Assembly: GCF_001761485.1 (NCBI RefSeq)
Contig: NC_090775.1
Location: 3,851,001-3,915,000 of the forward strand
Source: Yarrowia lipolytica
Taxonomy: Eukaryota > Ascomycota > Dipodascomycetes > Dipodascales
Direction: 5' to 3'
Length of the DNA stretch: 64,000 nt
Shown here piece by piece: positions 39,227 through 49,100 of the stretch (within the stretch, counting starts at the first letter, position 1; each line of letters starts with the position of its first letter). A program made the translations under genes and the position numbers. The notes below the pieces were generated by a model. It searched no databases and was not told the origin of the DNA. It saw nothing but the letters and a program-made list of their open reading frames with translations.

Positions 39227-40861
39227 CTAGGGGGTTGGAACGTCCGAGTCGTCAATATTGATCTCCAGCCAATCGTCATCCATGGATCTGAACTTCATGG
39301 TCTCAGTCTCAAGGATGTTGTTCCATCGAGCAAACGGATGTCGGAGACCAATGAAGGCAACAGCCGAAGCTCCTGTGGTGTAGAACTTTCGGATAGCAGA
39401 TCGAGCATCGATAGGAGATCGGGGCTTCTCGGATGATCCCAGGACACCTGCCGACTGCGGTCGCTGGGGAGTAATTTTGGCAGGTAAGGGAGAGCTCATG
39501 AGCTGGCGCTGGAACTCCTGGTCGGGGGTTCGAGGAGAAATCTGCAGCTGCAATTGCGACACTGATCGCTTCAGTGTCACCTGAGAGAGCCGCTCTGTTA
39601 GTTTGGGCTTCTCTGGGAACCGTGCAGAGGGAGATGAAGCAGTGATGTCTGATCGTGCCAGATGGTCTGAAATGTCCACAGAGATGTCACCGTCGTCATT
39701 CTGGTCAGCATCCTCCACACCAAAGGTCTCAATTATGTCATCGAGAGTTGAAGAAGAAGAGGCAAACAGCTCGTCATACTTGGAGGGTTGCAAGTGGCCA
39801 GAGATGTCCCACGACGAGTCGGAAAGAGTGGAGTTAGCAGAGTCGAGGTCAGGAGACGATTGTAGCGAAAGAGATGAGTAGGGAGGAGACGGGGAGGGAG
39901 AGAGTAGGGAGGAGTAGGGAGAAGAGGCTGAACCAATAGTTTCCAAGTCGTGTTCTTCGGAATCATAATGAGTAGGGATAGACAAGTTATCGATCTGGGA
40001 GGCCAGAAAGTCCATATTCAGTTCACCACCATTGGTACGCACCTCCTCCACGGTGTTATTATCATCTTCCACCTTTGTCTCATCCTCATCCTTCTCCTTG
40101 GGAGGAGGAATATAGCCCGAGTTATTGGGGTTCAGAGACACGAGTTTCTCCTTGAGATCGTGCTCGGGAATCAACTGGTCGAGGTAGTTCTCAATGTACT
40201 CTTCCTTGGCACCTTCCTCCAACTCAGGAGCTTTGATTTGGTCCAGGAAGCAGCAGCTCTGCTCAAGAGCCATCCTCAGGTCATCGGCAATCTTGTAGGT
40301 AGACCGGAACAGTTCTACACGCCAGTAACGTCCAGGTATGGGCTGTGGGAAGATGAATTGTGACAGAGAGGTTCTCCACAGCCTCAGCTTGGGCAGAATG
40401 GCCTGAACCGCGTCTCCACATTTGATGTATGTGACTTTATCGTTATGCAGAGTGAAAACCTGGAACCGACCGTGGGCCACGATGCGTTCGGAAATGGCAC
40501 AGTGGACCGGTGGAAGTTGTTCCCACGGGTCCAGGTTGGGATCTGCTTCGTCGGGCTCTGTTAGGGTTGCGCCAGAAGAAATGCTGGACGCGTAGGTACC
40601 GGAAGCGCATCTTGAGCCAGGTCGTGACCTGAGCTGGACGTTGGCGAGTTCTGAGCCTGGTGCAAAGCTGGAAGTCTGTCGGTTGCCCTCGAGTTGCTGT
40701 GTATGTCGTCTCATGGCTCCTGCAGGGATGGAAAACTGGATGAGTTGCGACAGGTCGTGGTCAAAGAGAATGGTACGCTCCTGCTCTGTGGGCATGTGTA
40801 GCTCCCGTTTGTGAGCCAACGTGGCGTCCAGGTCCGACAGGGACGGTTTCTTCGACAACAT
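39227..40861 (-). CDS. INP1: Peroxisome inheritance/retention factor Inp1
   Basis: 544 residues from the ATG at 40861. Residues about 115-195 form the one folded region: an acidic lead, then PPVHCAISERIVAHGRFQVF, VTYIKCGDAVQAILPKLRLW and PIPGRYWRVELFRSTYKI. This matches the conserved PH-like core of Inp1 (yeast: HPLLPKLQIWK ... CRLWKIEF). The rest is mostly Ser/Pro/Asp-rich and disordered, with SSPYSSLLSPSPSPPYSSL near 310 and a conserved-looking C-terminal piece AVAFIGLRHPFARWN. Inp1 ties peroxisomes to the mother-cell cortex through Pex3, and was studied in Yarrowia as well as in Saccharomyces. Longer than the yeast protein (420). Homology is moderate and recalled, not computed. Confidence 0.7.
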   Translation of the reverse strand: MLSKKPSLSDLDATLAHKRELHMPTEQERTILFDHDLSQLIQFSIPAGAMRRHTQQLEGNRQTSSFAPGSELANVQLRSRPGSRCASGTYASSISSGATLTEPDEADPNLDPWEQLPPVHCAISERIVAHGRFQVFTLHNDKVTYIKCGDAVQAILPKLRLWRTSLSQFIFPQPIPGRYWRVELFRSTYKIADDLRMALEQSCCFLDQIKAPELEEGAKEEYIENYLDQLIPEHDLKEKLVSLNPNNSGYIPPPKEKDEDETKVEDDNNTVEEVRTNGGELNMDFLASQIDNLSIPTHYDSEEHDLETIGSASSPYSSLLSPSPSPPYSSLSLQSSPDLDSANSTLSDSSWDISGHLQPSKYDELFASSSSTLDDIIETFGVEDADQNDDGDISVDISDHLARSDITASSPSARFPEKPKLTERLSQVTLKRSVSQLQLQISPRTPDQEFQRQLMSSPLPAKITPQRPQSAGVLGSSEKPRSPIDARSAIRKFYTTGASAVAFIGLRHPFARWNNILETETMKFRSMDDDWLEINIDDSDVPTP

Positions 40862-43800
40862 TATTGCATGGGGAGTGTCACAGTCCGGTCGTATCCTTTG
40901 GGTTGTATCTTGAGACGGTTGTGGCAGGGGTTGTTGATAGGGGCTTGTGTCGCGGCAGAAAGGAGGGGCCCGTAAATGTACGATAGGGTTGAATGCACCC
41001 TGTGTGTTCTAGCGGGGCGCTAAGGGAGACTTATAGGGATGCCGTGGGGTTGAAGAGTTGGTGAGTCGGAGTCTCGGAAAGGTGACCGGTCTGCTGTGTG
41101 GAAGAAGTGTGGGAGAAACGCCAAGTGCATATCCGTCCACAGGTCGCACTACATGTAAGTTCATGTTATAATTAAACGTTGAGACACACTCCAGAGTCAG
41201 AGTCAGTTTTGAAACGGGTTTTATTACACAGCCAAGCACACAGTACAAGGACCAGCTGTATATAAGAGGGCCCTTTTATTATATTTTCGGATGCACAATC
41301 GAAATATGGCGCCACATTCGACGTTTTCGCCGGTGTAATTTCGGGGTGAGGGGCTTGGTAGCACCCTCTTGTGTTGAGCAGACCACCTTTGCCACTCCCA
41401 GAGACACAACCACACTGTACAAACTTGGTCGGACTATGCAAAATTCTCCCTATAATAGTCTTTGTCTGCCTGCCTCGCGATGGCCCGTTAACGCCCCCTG
41501 ACTTGTCCCGAACCTAAAACGCGGTAGGGACATTGATTACTCCCCTGAAACGGGTTACAGATAAATAGACTGGCATGGACCAGTGAAAACGTGAAAAATT
41601 ATAGCGTCTGTCCCACATAAACAATATATCGGTCCAGCTTGGATAACGCACTCCTACGAGTGTCCGTTCCTATCACCTTAGCCGCCACATTCACCCCAAA
41701 GCCTACCTCTGATGGGAGTGTATCTCCCCATTCTCCAACTGTTCCTGCGTGCCAGCCACTGCCGAAATAGGTACAGTACTTGTAGTCGTGTGCCCATACG
41801 CCAACTCAACTGTAGATACGAGGTCCGAGGTCCGTGTGCGCATATAATCTGGCATGTTGTCATCCCACCTTTGTGTGCCATCAAATTATCCCACCATGCC
41901 CCACTTTTTTCCACTGCTAGAATCACATGGAACGAAATTGGTGCCTGTGGGCGTCTGCACATTGGAGAGCTATATACAGTATACACCTCTGGGTGTGTAT
42001 GAACTATCGGTATACAGGCGCGTTTGGGAGGTAGCAACGTGTTGAGCCGAGATGCAAGTTATGTGCAGAATTGTGGACGGTGATAACTCAATGTGAGCCC
42101 AGCAGTTCAACGCGAGCTACGTGAACGATGTTGGAAATGTGCTCAATGGTGTGGTATGATCATGTCGGGTCGTATTATTAACAGTCTTGGTCCTCACGTC
42201 GTAATTAGTGCAAGGACGCGTACAGCTTACGTACAGTACCAATTAATCACTGGGACAAGTATTGTAAAAATTACTGTATGTACATTCAAGTGTCCACATA
42301 GTTACTTGTTCGCAGGCACCAGCGGTTTTTGCTGGAATCAACAAACAGTTTGGTATCACTTGGTTGTGGACGGCGATACTTGTGCTGGTGTGTACAATGC
42401 TGTCGTTCTTGACACCTGCAAGCAAGCACTCTTGCCTGCCAGGAATGTTGACACTGGCACCACGCTCTCCACCTTTTTCGAGCTTGGCATGTTGTTGTTT
42501 GGCTGCACGGACCTCTAGAGATTCCAGTGGCATGTTTTGATTGAGGATATTATTAACGGGCATAGCTCGGTTGGTGTTTATGGTGTGTTTGTTTGCATGG
42601 CATGTTGAGACTGGTGCTGACTTCACTCGTGCCCGGGTGTATGCGATTATTGACACTTCCCATGCTACAAGTAGCTAATGTCGGGCCTTGGAGCATGACA
42701 TGGAGGTATATAAGAGCTGGGAGAGACCCATGCGTTGAGAGGCTACCTGTGTAGAGCCCTACTGGGGGCTCTTGGGACGATTTTTCGTCACTGGTAGAAC
42801 ATGTGTCCTTCTTCACCTAATACTGTAACTGCTAAGTTCTTGGGAGACTTAAAATCACTGTCCAGCCTCCTATGGGATCACGTGCTTTGCCTGTGCGAGG
42901 CCAGTTGGTTGGTACAATCTAGTTGATAGCAGACGTATGTGTGCTCCCGTTTTAGTGTACCGTTCCTGATGGTATATTGCCCATTCACTAGTCACGTGAC
43001 AATTATTGTCGTATTATATACGTCACTGGCCCAGTCCTCGTGGTTCGGTGCATGAGTAGCTATTTTACAACTTTATCTCGCATGTCGGATGCGCCAGGGT
43101 TCTTGTCGTAATAGGAGGATACGACGGACCCCCAATCGGGTCACACCTGGTCGTATGAGGTGAGAGCGGCGGTTTGTGGGCATGCTGCATCATTTTGATT
43201 GTGTTGTGGGCTTTTTCCCCCGTGAAATAACTTCCACCCCACTTGTCTCAGGCCCCACCATGGAACGCTATATGATCACTGTTTAGGTTGTGTAGCATGG
43301 GAGTTAAATTGCCACTTGCAACCACTGATCTGCTAGAAACGGGTAACATGACGCCTCTATACGACACCCAACCCCACCTCAAAGGCCCACCATCCAACCT
43401 TCCCCGGCCGCTCTCAGAAATATGTCCATTGACCCACGATGCTTCACATGTATGCGGTGTAGATGTTATGCGCCAGCAACCCAACAGCGACATACGCGAG
43501 GAGGGGTACGTACATACATGCCCCATCTTGTGAAATCAACGCCAATAGAGCTTCATACTTGTGATTACTAACGCAATAATACCAATAAAGCAGAACCTCC
43601 CAAAGTGCGGCGTTAACACCAAAACGCAGTACGAATTACACTGAGCTCAACTCATCCCACATGCTCTCCTACATGTCATTCCCACAGCTAATTTCTTGTA
43701 TACATACAGCGCTGACCGTGTAGCAGGAACCTTGAATAGCCATGCGTGTCACCTGTGTGCGACAAAGACCTGCCCCCATGACGCCTATCATACGCCCAAC

Positions 43801-44479
43801 TTTCCCCTAGAGGCCTACAACCGGACCACGTTGTCACCACAACTTTGCACATCCGGCCACCTTCCATGACCCATCGTGATGAAAGCATTGGCTGGGGATG
43901 CAGCAAATCGCTGTTAAGGTTGGTTGGTATGCAGAAGCCTGCACCGTTGGGATAGAAGCAAGAGACCCGATAACAGGGCTTAAATGTTTTGCCCCCCTCT
44001 TCCTTGGTACCGGTAAGGGTATGAGCCCAAAACAATGAGCTGAACACACGGTGGCGAAATTATGTTTTGAAATGAGGGTTGCCAGAGAGGTGCCGTACGA
44101 CCAGGTCGCCACCTACTCACGGCCGGATCATTTGACCGGAGATAGAGTTGTACTTGCTCGGAGATAAAGAAGCCTGTGGTTGTACAAGTACAACAGTAGG
44201 CAACAGAAACCACACAAGTAGGACTGCCAAAAAACGACACGCGTGTGCATCACCCCGTGAGCGCAAGCCAAAACGTCTCTTTGTGTGGAGAGAGGAGATC
44301 TTCTCCAGAGACTCTTACACTACGTACAGAGCAATTTATACTTGGACGCATATATAGTGTTAGAATCTCGCACAGTCCTGATGTATATGCAGAGGCAAGA
44401 GCTAATCCGTTCTCAGTTAAAAATTTAACACCTCAGAACCACTCTCGTTCATACACAAAACCAAGTTCACGCTCATGTC
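40862..44479. other. 3.6 kb gene-poor region between INP1 and HET-C
   Basis: The two flanking genes diverge, so the promoters of both lie here. No convincing gene was found on either strand. The open frames (up to 141 codons at 42093-42518) start with GTG or have poor codon use. That frame contains a piece, WYHLVVDGDTCAGVYNAV (about 42349-42402), resembling a fungal LysM core, and similar words recur about 250 bases on; see findings. TATATAAG at 42707-42714 looks like an orphan TATA box. No tRNA or rRNA seen. Confidence 0.5.
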
Positions 44480-46882
44480 ATGAAACTACCCATACTAGCC
44501 TCGCTTTCAGGACTAGCCGGTCTTTTCACCACAGCCCACGCCTTTGGGGCAGGAAACATTCCCTCAGACTCCTCTATTGAGGGCAAGAACTTTCGACACG
44601 GAGATATTGAAGATGTCCTGGCTGGGATTGTCATTTCACACCGCGGAGGCAAGGCCCGCAAATTCGACGGACTCGACATCAAACGTGTCTACTTCGGCAA
44701 CTGGCTGAGAGACTTCTCGCAGGCTGTAGATGTTGGCACTCTTTCGATGGGGCTAAACGCAGACACGGTCCGTGCGATCATTTGGCTCGTGTCAATGTCC
44801 GAGTTTGGATACGGAACTGGCGAGTTCGAGGTCACGGAGGAACGTCTGGGGGTGTACCGAGCCGAGGAACACATGGACAACCCCAAGGGCTACCCAGAGG
44901 ATGCTCAGCAGTACGACAGAAGACTGCGAGGTCCCGTGGATCCGCGCGAGCTAGAAATTGATCCCAAGACAGGAATGAAAAACTACATTGCCAACGAGGA
45001 TGGTGATTGGGCGACCTCGTCGGAGTACGTGCGAGAGCAGCTTCTGCGATGCATCAAGCTCGGCCGACGGTATATCAAAGGAGGATACAAGAAACACAGC
45101 CTGCAGCACGAGTCGTTACGACTGCTGGGTAGCGCCCTGCACACCCTTGAGGACTTCACGGCACACACAAACTACCTGGAGCTGGTGCTGAGAGATATGG
45201 GCTATAAGGATGTGTATGCCCACGTTGGAAACCAGACGCGTATCAAGCTGGCTGGAAAGAAGGTGTTCCCTGTGGTGACTGGAACATTTGGAGGACTGGA
45301 CTTCCTGCACTCTTTGCTGGGAGGTGCTCACGATTCGCTGTCGGAGAGTGGATTCACAGAGGCTTCTGCCAATTTTGAGAAGAAGAAGAAGTCCGGCTCC
45401 AACACTTCGGAGTTTCTCAAGAGCATCCTCCGAAAGCTGCCTATCAAGCTGCCCGACATTCCTGATGCCCATGGGGGATTCAGAGACATGACAGGAGCAG
45501 ACCTAGCTGACCACCTGGACGAGTTACAGCACAATGTGGAGGAGTATGTGGTGCACCAGCGAGAGCATGATGGGAACGATGAGGACTGCAAGGACTGTGG
45601 CGATACCAAGAAGAAGTCTCGCACTGGAGGCAGTGGCGGAAATGCACAGCAAGGACAGCATCCTTTGGTTCTCGTGGACCAACCTCCTTTTAAGAACACC
45701 CCTGGGGGAACCAACATTTCGAAGGTGCACAACAACGATCCCAACTACACCTCGTTAGAGTCGTATCTCGACAACCTGGATGTCGACGCAGTGATCCGAG
45801 CAGTGTACCCTCTATTGGAGTTCAAGGACTCCGTCATGTCTTCCCTGGAGTCTTTCTTTGGCGACTCCGATTCTTCTACAGCGCTCGGCATGATGGCATC
45901 TTCTATTTCCGACGCTCTTTCCTCATTCACTAACTCAATCATCAACCCAATCATTAATCCCATCTTGGAGGCAGTCACTGAGATTCTACATGCATCTGTC
46001 ACTCTGCTGTCATACCACGATGATCAGATTGACGTATGGATTAACTCAAAGTCCACCGATCCCACTCATTCTCGACTGTCTAAGGACCATTTTGCAGCAT
46101 ACCTAAACGAGCCTGCTGGCCTCGTGGCTGCAGAGGTGGTCAAATACGTCGTTCCCTTTGTGGTAGAAGCCTGGGAGGATCCCTCTATTGATCCTCAGAC
46201 TGTTGTGGATGAGGCACTCCAAACATTCCATCATCCTGCTCTTGCACACACCAAGCTGCATCGAATCATGCGGGCCGAGGTGGATCGATGGATTCAGACC
46301 TTCTCTGACGAGGAGCGAGAGCATATTCTGGAGGGCCTTACCTCTAGAGGCGTTCTTCATGGCCACAATAATGCTGAGCACTTGGATGTGAACAACGTTA
46401 CTTACGAGGACCCTTTTGATCATACTGGTAGTGAAGAGAAGGCCTCAACCTTCCTTGATTACATTGATTACTTTGGCTTCTTCAACCAGCAGGGTTCCGG
46501 CTCTGGCTCTGGCTCTGGCTCAGGCAGCATGAAGCGGGAACACAAGGATAAAGCCGAGGATGTGGCCAACGACATGGATGCTGAGGGAGCAGCTGACTCG
46601 GAAAAGCATCATCAAGACCATGCTGACACGGCCCAGAAGAAGGCTAAGGACAATGCAAAGAAAGGCGAAGCCAAGCATAACGAGAAGGCCAAGGCCAAGG
46701 CCAAGGCCAAGGCCAAGCCTAAGCCCAAGTCCAAGAAGTCTAAGAGTCAAAAGACGCATTTCCACGACCATGCTCACCATGTCGAGGACCATCCTGACAT
46801 GGCCAAGCAGCAGGCCGCTGAGCAGGCTGCCTCTGCTCATGACGAGGAGGGTTCAGCTAGACGAAAACCCCAACAACCATAG
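44480..46882 (+). CDS. HET-C family secreted/lumenal protein
   Basis: 800 residues. A signal peptide MKLPILASLSGLAGLFTTAHA (cleavage after about 21) is followed directly by FGAGNIPSDSSIEGKNFRHG, the invariant start of the HET-C family first known from Neurospora heterokaryon incompatibility. Further family blocks: FDGLDIKRVYFGNWLRDFSQ, IIWLVSMSEFGYGTGEFEVT, and HESLRLLGSALHTLEDFTAH with its His/Glu/Asp pattern (about 210-230). After about 660 the protein turns to low complexity: (GS)n at about 673-683, a Lys/Ala run from tandem AAGGCC codons (about 735-750) and a His-rich patch HFHDHAHHVEDH. In filamentous fungi diversity in this gene triggers incompatibility; in a yeast the role is unknown. 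ATGTCATGA overlaps the start codon (see findings). Confidence 0.88.
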   Translation: MKLPILASLSGLAGLFTTAHAFGAGNIPSDSSIEGKNFRHGDIEDVLAGIVISHRGGKARKFDGLDIKRVYFGNWLRDFSQAVDVGTLSMGLNADTVRAIIWLVSMSEFGYGTGEFEVTEERLGVYRAEEHMDNPKGYPEDAQQYDRRLRGPVDPRELEIDPKTGMKNYIANEDGDWATSSEYVREQLLRCIKLGRRYIKGGYKKHSLQHESLRLLGSALHTLEDFTAHTNYLELVLRDMGYKDVYAHVGNQTRIKLAGKKVFPVVTGTFGGLDFLHSLLGGAHDSLSESGFTEASANFEKKKKSGSNTSEFLKSILRKLPIKLPDIPDAHGGFRDMTGADLADHLDELQHNVEEYVVHQREHDGNDEDCKDCGDTKKKSRTGGSGGNAQQGQHPLVLVDQPPFKNTPGGTNISKVHNNDPNYTSLESYLDNLDVDAVIRAVYPLLEFKDSVMSSLESFFGDSDSSTALGMMASSISDALSSFTNSIINPIINPILEAVTEILHASVTLLSYHDDQIDVWINSKSTDPTHSRLSKDHFAAYLNEPAGLVAAEVVKYVVPFVVEAWEDPSIDPQTVVDEALQTFHHPALAHTKLHRIMRAEVDRWIQTFSDEEREHILEGLTSRGVLHGHNNAEHLDVNNVTYEDPFDHTGSEEKASTFLDYIDYFGFFNQQGSGSGSGSGSGSMKREHKDKAEDVANDMDAEGAADSEKHHQDHADTAQKKAKDNAKKGEAKHNEKAKAKAKAKAKPKPKSKKSKSQKTHFHDHAHHVEDHPDMAKQQAAEQAASAHDEEGSARRKPQQP
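46497..46526 (+). repeat. GGCTCT tandem repeat encoding Gly-Ser
   Basis: About five units of GGCTCT with one variant, inside the HET-C gene, encoding a (GS)n linker. A second in-frame repeat, AAGGCC in five or so copies, lies at about 46686-46716 and encodes Lys-Ala. Confidence 0.8.
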
Positions 46883-47663
46883 ACTAGATAAGAGTACCTA
46901 CATAAGCGTTGTGCTTGACATAATTCCCTCTCTCCAGTGTCAATAAAATATTTAATAGACGACGACTCCAGTGTATACACATCCGATACAAACAAGCATA
47001 CATATATACATATTGCCATGAACATGGGTATCTCGGAAAGAAAGCGTGACCGGGTTTAGCTCTATAGGATTTACTCTTATCAGCTCATAAGACGGTTGTG
47101 TCTCTCCACTCATATCAAGCCATGTTAACACACGGCCTCGAAACGCTTATCCTTATCGACGATTAGAGCTCGTCCAAGGGAGGGAAAAATAGCCGTGAGG
47201 GGCAAACCGATCTATTCAGGTTGTTGGTAACTGCCGCCTTTTCTGCACCTGTTTCTCATTCTAGTCTCGCACTAAAATCAACACCCGCTACTGGCAGCTC
47301 CAAGCGGGGGGCATGGGTCAAGTATTGGTATTAGCTGCGATAGTGTATGATAAGCCAATTACGACCACACTCTAAAGGGTGGGAGAACTGCACGCGACTC
47401 TCTCAAAGAGGGGAATTAGAATGGACTCCTCGAAGCCTTATTCCAACCCGTTCAATAATCACCCAAGCACGGGCATGTATGTTTATGTGTTTTCAGTGTT
47501 TCGGAACATCCACGGCAGTGCCGAGATAAGACTTGAGGTATGCAGGAGTGGGTCGAGATGGGTCAAATTTTTATGCGTGTCAATTGAACCCTAATATATA
47601 TATTTTGGTTCCAGAAAAGCGACCCTACTTTCCGTTTCTACCTTCCGTCACTACACACACACA
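46883..47663. other. Intergenic region upstream of FUR1
   Basis: 781 bases between two plus-strand genes. A TATATATATATTTTGG stretch at about 47594-47608 lies some 60 bases before the FUR1 start and probably serves as its TATA element; ACACACACACAATG precedes the coding region. No gene seen. Confidence 0.5.
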
Positions 47664-48317
47664 ATGTCTTCCTCGCCCATTCCCTCCAACGTCAACGTGC
47701 TTCCACAGACCCGGCAGCTTCTTGGTCTCTACTCCATCATCCGGGACAAGAACACCTCTCGGTCGGACTTCATCTTCTACTCCGACCGAATCATCCGTCT
47801 GCTTGTCGAGGAGGGTCTCAACCAGCTGCCCGTGACCGATAAGCTCGTTAAGACGCCAACCGGCGCTGAGTTCAAGGGTCTTGCATTTGAGGGAAAGATT
47901 TGCGGAGTCTCCATTATGCGAGCTGGCGAGTCCATGGAGCAGGGCCTTCGAGACTGCTGCCGGTCCGTGCGAATCGGTAAGATTCTCATTCAGCGAGACG
48001 AGGAGACCGCCCAGCCCTCTCTATTCTACGACAAGCTGCCCGAGGACATCTCTAGCCGATTCGTCTTCCTCCTGGATCCCATGCTTGCCACTGGAGGTTC
48101 TGCCATGATGGCCGTCGAGGTTCTCATTGCCCGAGGCGTCCCCCAGGAGCGAATTCTCTTCCTTAACCTCATTGCATCTCCCGAGGGTATTGCTGCTTTC
48201 GCTGAGAAGTTCCCCAACGTCCAGATCATCACTGGTGTCATTGACGACGGTCTTGACGAGAACAAGTGGATCCAGCCCGGTCTCGGAGACTTTGGCGACC
48301 GATACTACTGCATTTAA
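47664..48317 (+). CDS. FUR1: Uracil phosphoribosyltransferase
   Basis: 217 residues; yeast Fur1 has 216. The enzyme converts uracil and PRPP into UMP in pyrimidine salvage, and its loss gives 5-fluorouracil resistance in yeasts. The protein matches the family from end to end: PQTRQLLGLYSIIRDKNTSR, the substrate-flap region, GVSIMRAGESMEQGLR, the PRPP-binding loop FLLDPMLATGGSAM (about 135-148), and the uracil-binding end IDDGLDENKWIQPGLGDFGD. An in-frame GTG-initiated extension upstream is not supported; the ATG at 47664 follows an ACACACACACA leader. No intron. Cytosolic. Confidence 0.97.
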   Translation: MSSSPIPSNVNVLPQTRQLLGLYSIIRDKNTSRSDFIFYSDRIIRLLVEEGLNQLPVTDKLVKTPTGAEFKGLAFEGKICGVSIMRAGESMEQGLRDCCRSVRIGKILIQRDEETAQPSLFYDKLPEDISSRFVFLLDPMLATGGSAMMAVEVLIARGVPQERILFLNLIASPEGIAAFAEKFPNVQIITGVIDDGLDENKWIQPGLGDFGDRYYCI

Positions 48318-48411
48318 ATCCGGTCTCCCTGGAAACAACTCACATACCCTTCAGTATATAAAAACATAATCGTATATGATTGCATACTTGTAATAAATGT
48401 TAGCTATGGAT

Positions 48412-48415
<4 letters not shown>

Positions 48416-48451
<36 letters not shown>
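48416..48451. repeat. (TG)18 microsatellite
   Basis: Thirty-six bases of uninterrupted TG dinucleotide, 99 bases past the FUR1 stop and 57 bases from the stop of the convergent DUF3807 gene. Such runs can adopt Z-DNA and vary in length between strains. Confidence 0.95.
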
Positions 48452-48452
<1 letters not shown>

Positions 48453-48507
48453 AGATGATGGATGAGGTGCAATCTAAACTGGTTCCGGGGGCTCGATGCT
48501 GGATGAA

Positions 48508-48894
48508 TCAACTCATTGTAGAATTGCCTGGTCCTTCATTCATACCCTCCTCATCATTTGCCACTTCTATCTGTCTTTGTTGTGAGGTTGGATCCAGTGC
48601 TTGTATGTTTGTCTCTGCTTTTGCTTGAGCTTCCGCGTGAGCTTCTGCCTGTGACTCTGCTCCCTGTAATACCAGATTCTCCTTGTAGATGCGCAATTCC
48701 TCCTTTCGAATGTCGGATTGACGGAAAAACTCGATCTGCTCGTCCGTCAGAGTCCGTTCAACTCCATCAGGATAGAAGCCCAGGGAGGGCTCAGTGTCCT
48801 CGTCTTGACCTGCCTCATCAAACTTGATTGTGCCCTGAAACTCGCCTAGATGTTTCTTATGGAACTCCAGCAGATCCTGGGTCGAAATAGACAT
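48508..48894 (-). CDS. Small fungal protein of the DUF3807 type
   Basis: 128 residues from the ATG at 48894; the frame extends 13 codons upstream but only to a GTG. The N-terminal MSISTQDLLEFHKKHLGEFQ and the stretch EPSLGFYPDGVERTLTDEQIEFFRQSDIRKEEL (given here by its ends: EPSLGFYPDG at about 37 and FFRQSDIRKE at about 57) match my memory of the fungal DUF3807 family, whose members carry a GYYPDGVKRTLTDEQI-like core. The C-terminal half is Ala/Glu/Gln-rich and probably helical or disordered. Function unknown in the family. It diverges from MRT4 with 206 bases between starts, a spacing that allows shared control. Confidence 0.65.
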   Translation of the reverse strand: MSISTQDLLEFHKKHLGEFQGTIKFDEAGQDEDTEPSLGFYPDGVERTLTDEQIEFFRQSDIRKEELRIYKENLVLQGAESQAEAHAEAQAKAETNIQALDPTSQQRQIEVANDEEGMNEGPGNSTMS

Positions 48895-49100
48895 GTTTTT
48901 GGGTGGCGAATGGTACAATAATTGAGTGGCCACTTACACAGACTGCATATTGGGTGTTTTGATTTTGGATGTGGTTTCGATAGAGGAGTATCAAAGCTAA
49001 TTTTTCTGCCCTCATGCAAAGCCAAAAAAATATTTGCAGCTAGTGCAGATATTTTGGCAGGACTTCCCATCCATCTTCTAACCACACAGCATACATCACA
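48895..49100. promoter_or_regulatory. Divergent promoter of the DUF3807 gene and MRT4
   Basis: 206 bases. Holds AAAAAAATATTTGCAG (49024-49039) and CAGATATTTTGGC (49046-49058), an AAATATTT-type element in two orientations 45-75 bases from the MRT4 start. Similar elements precede RIO2, URB2/UTP18 and DBP9. Confidence 0.45.

Noticed and set aside
44106-44140. Minus-strand ATG ATC CGG CC followed by GTGAGT
   Set aside because: No acceptor site found downstream; taken as chance.
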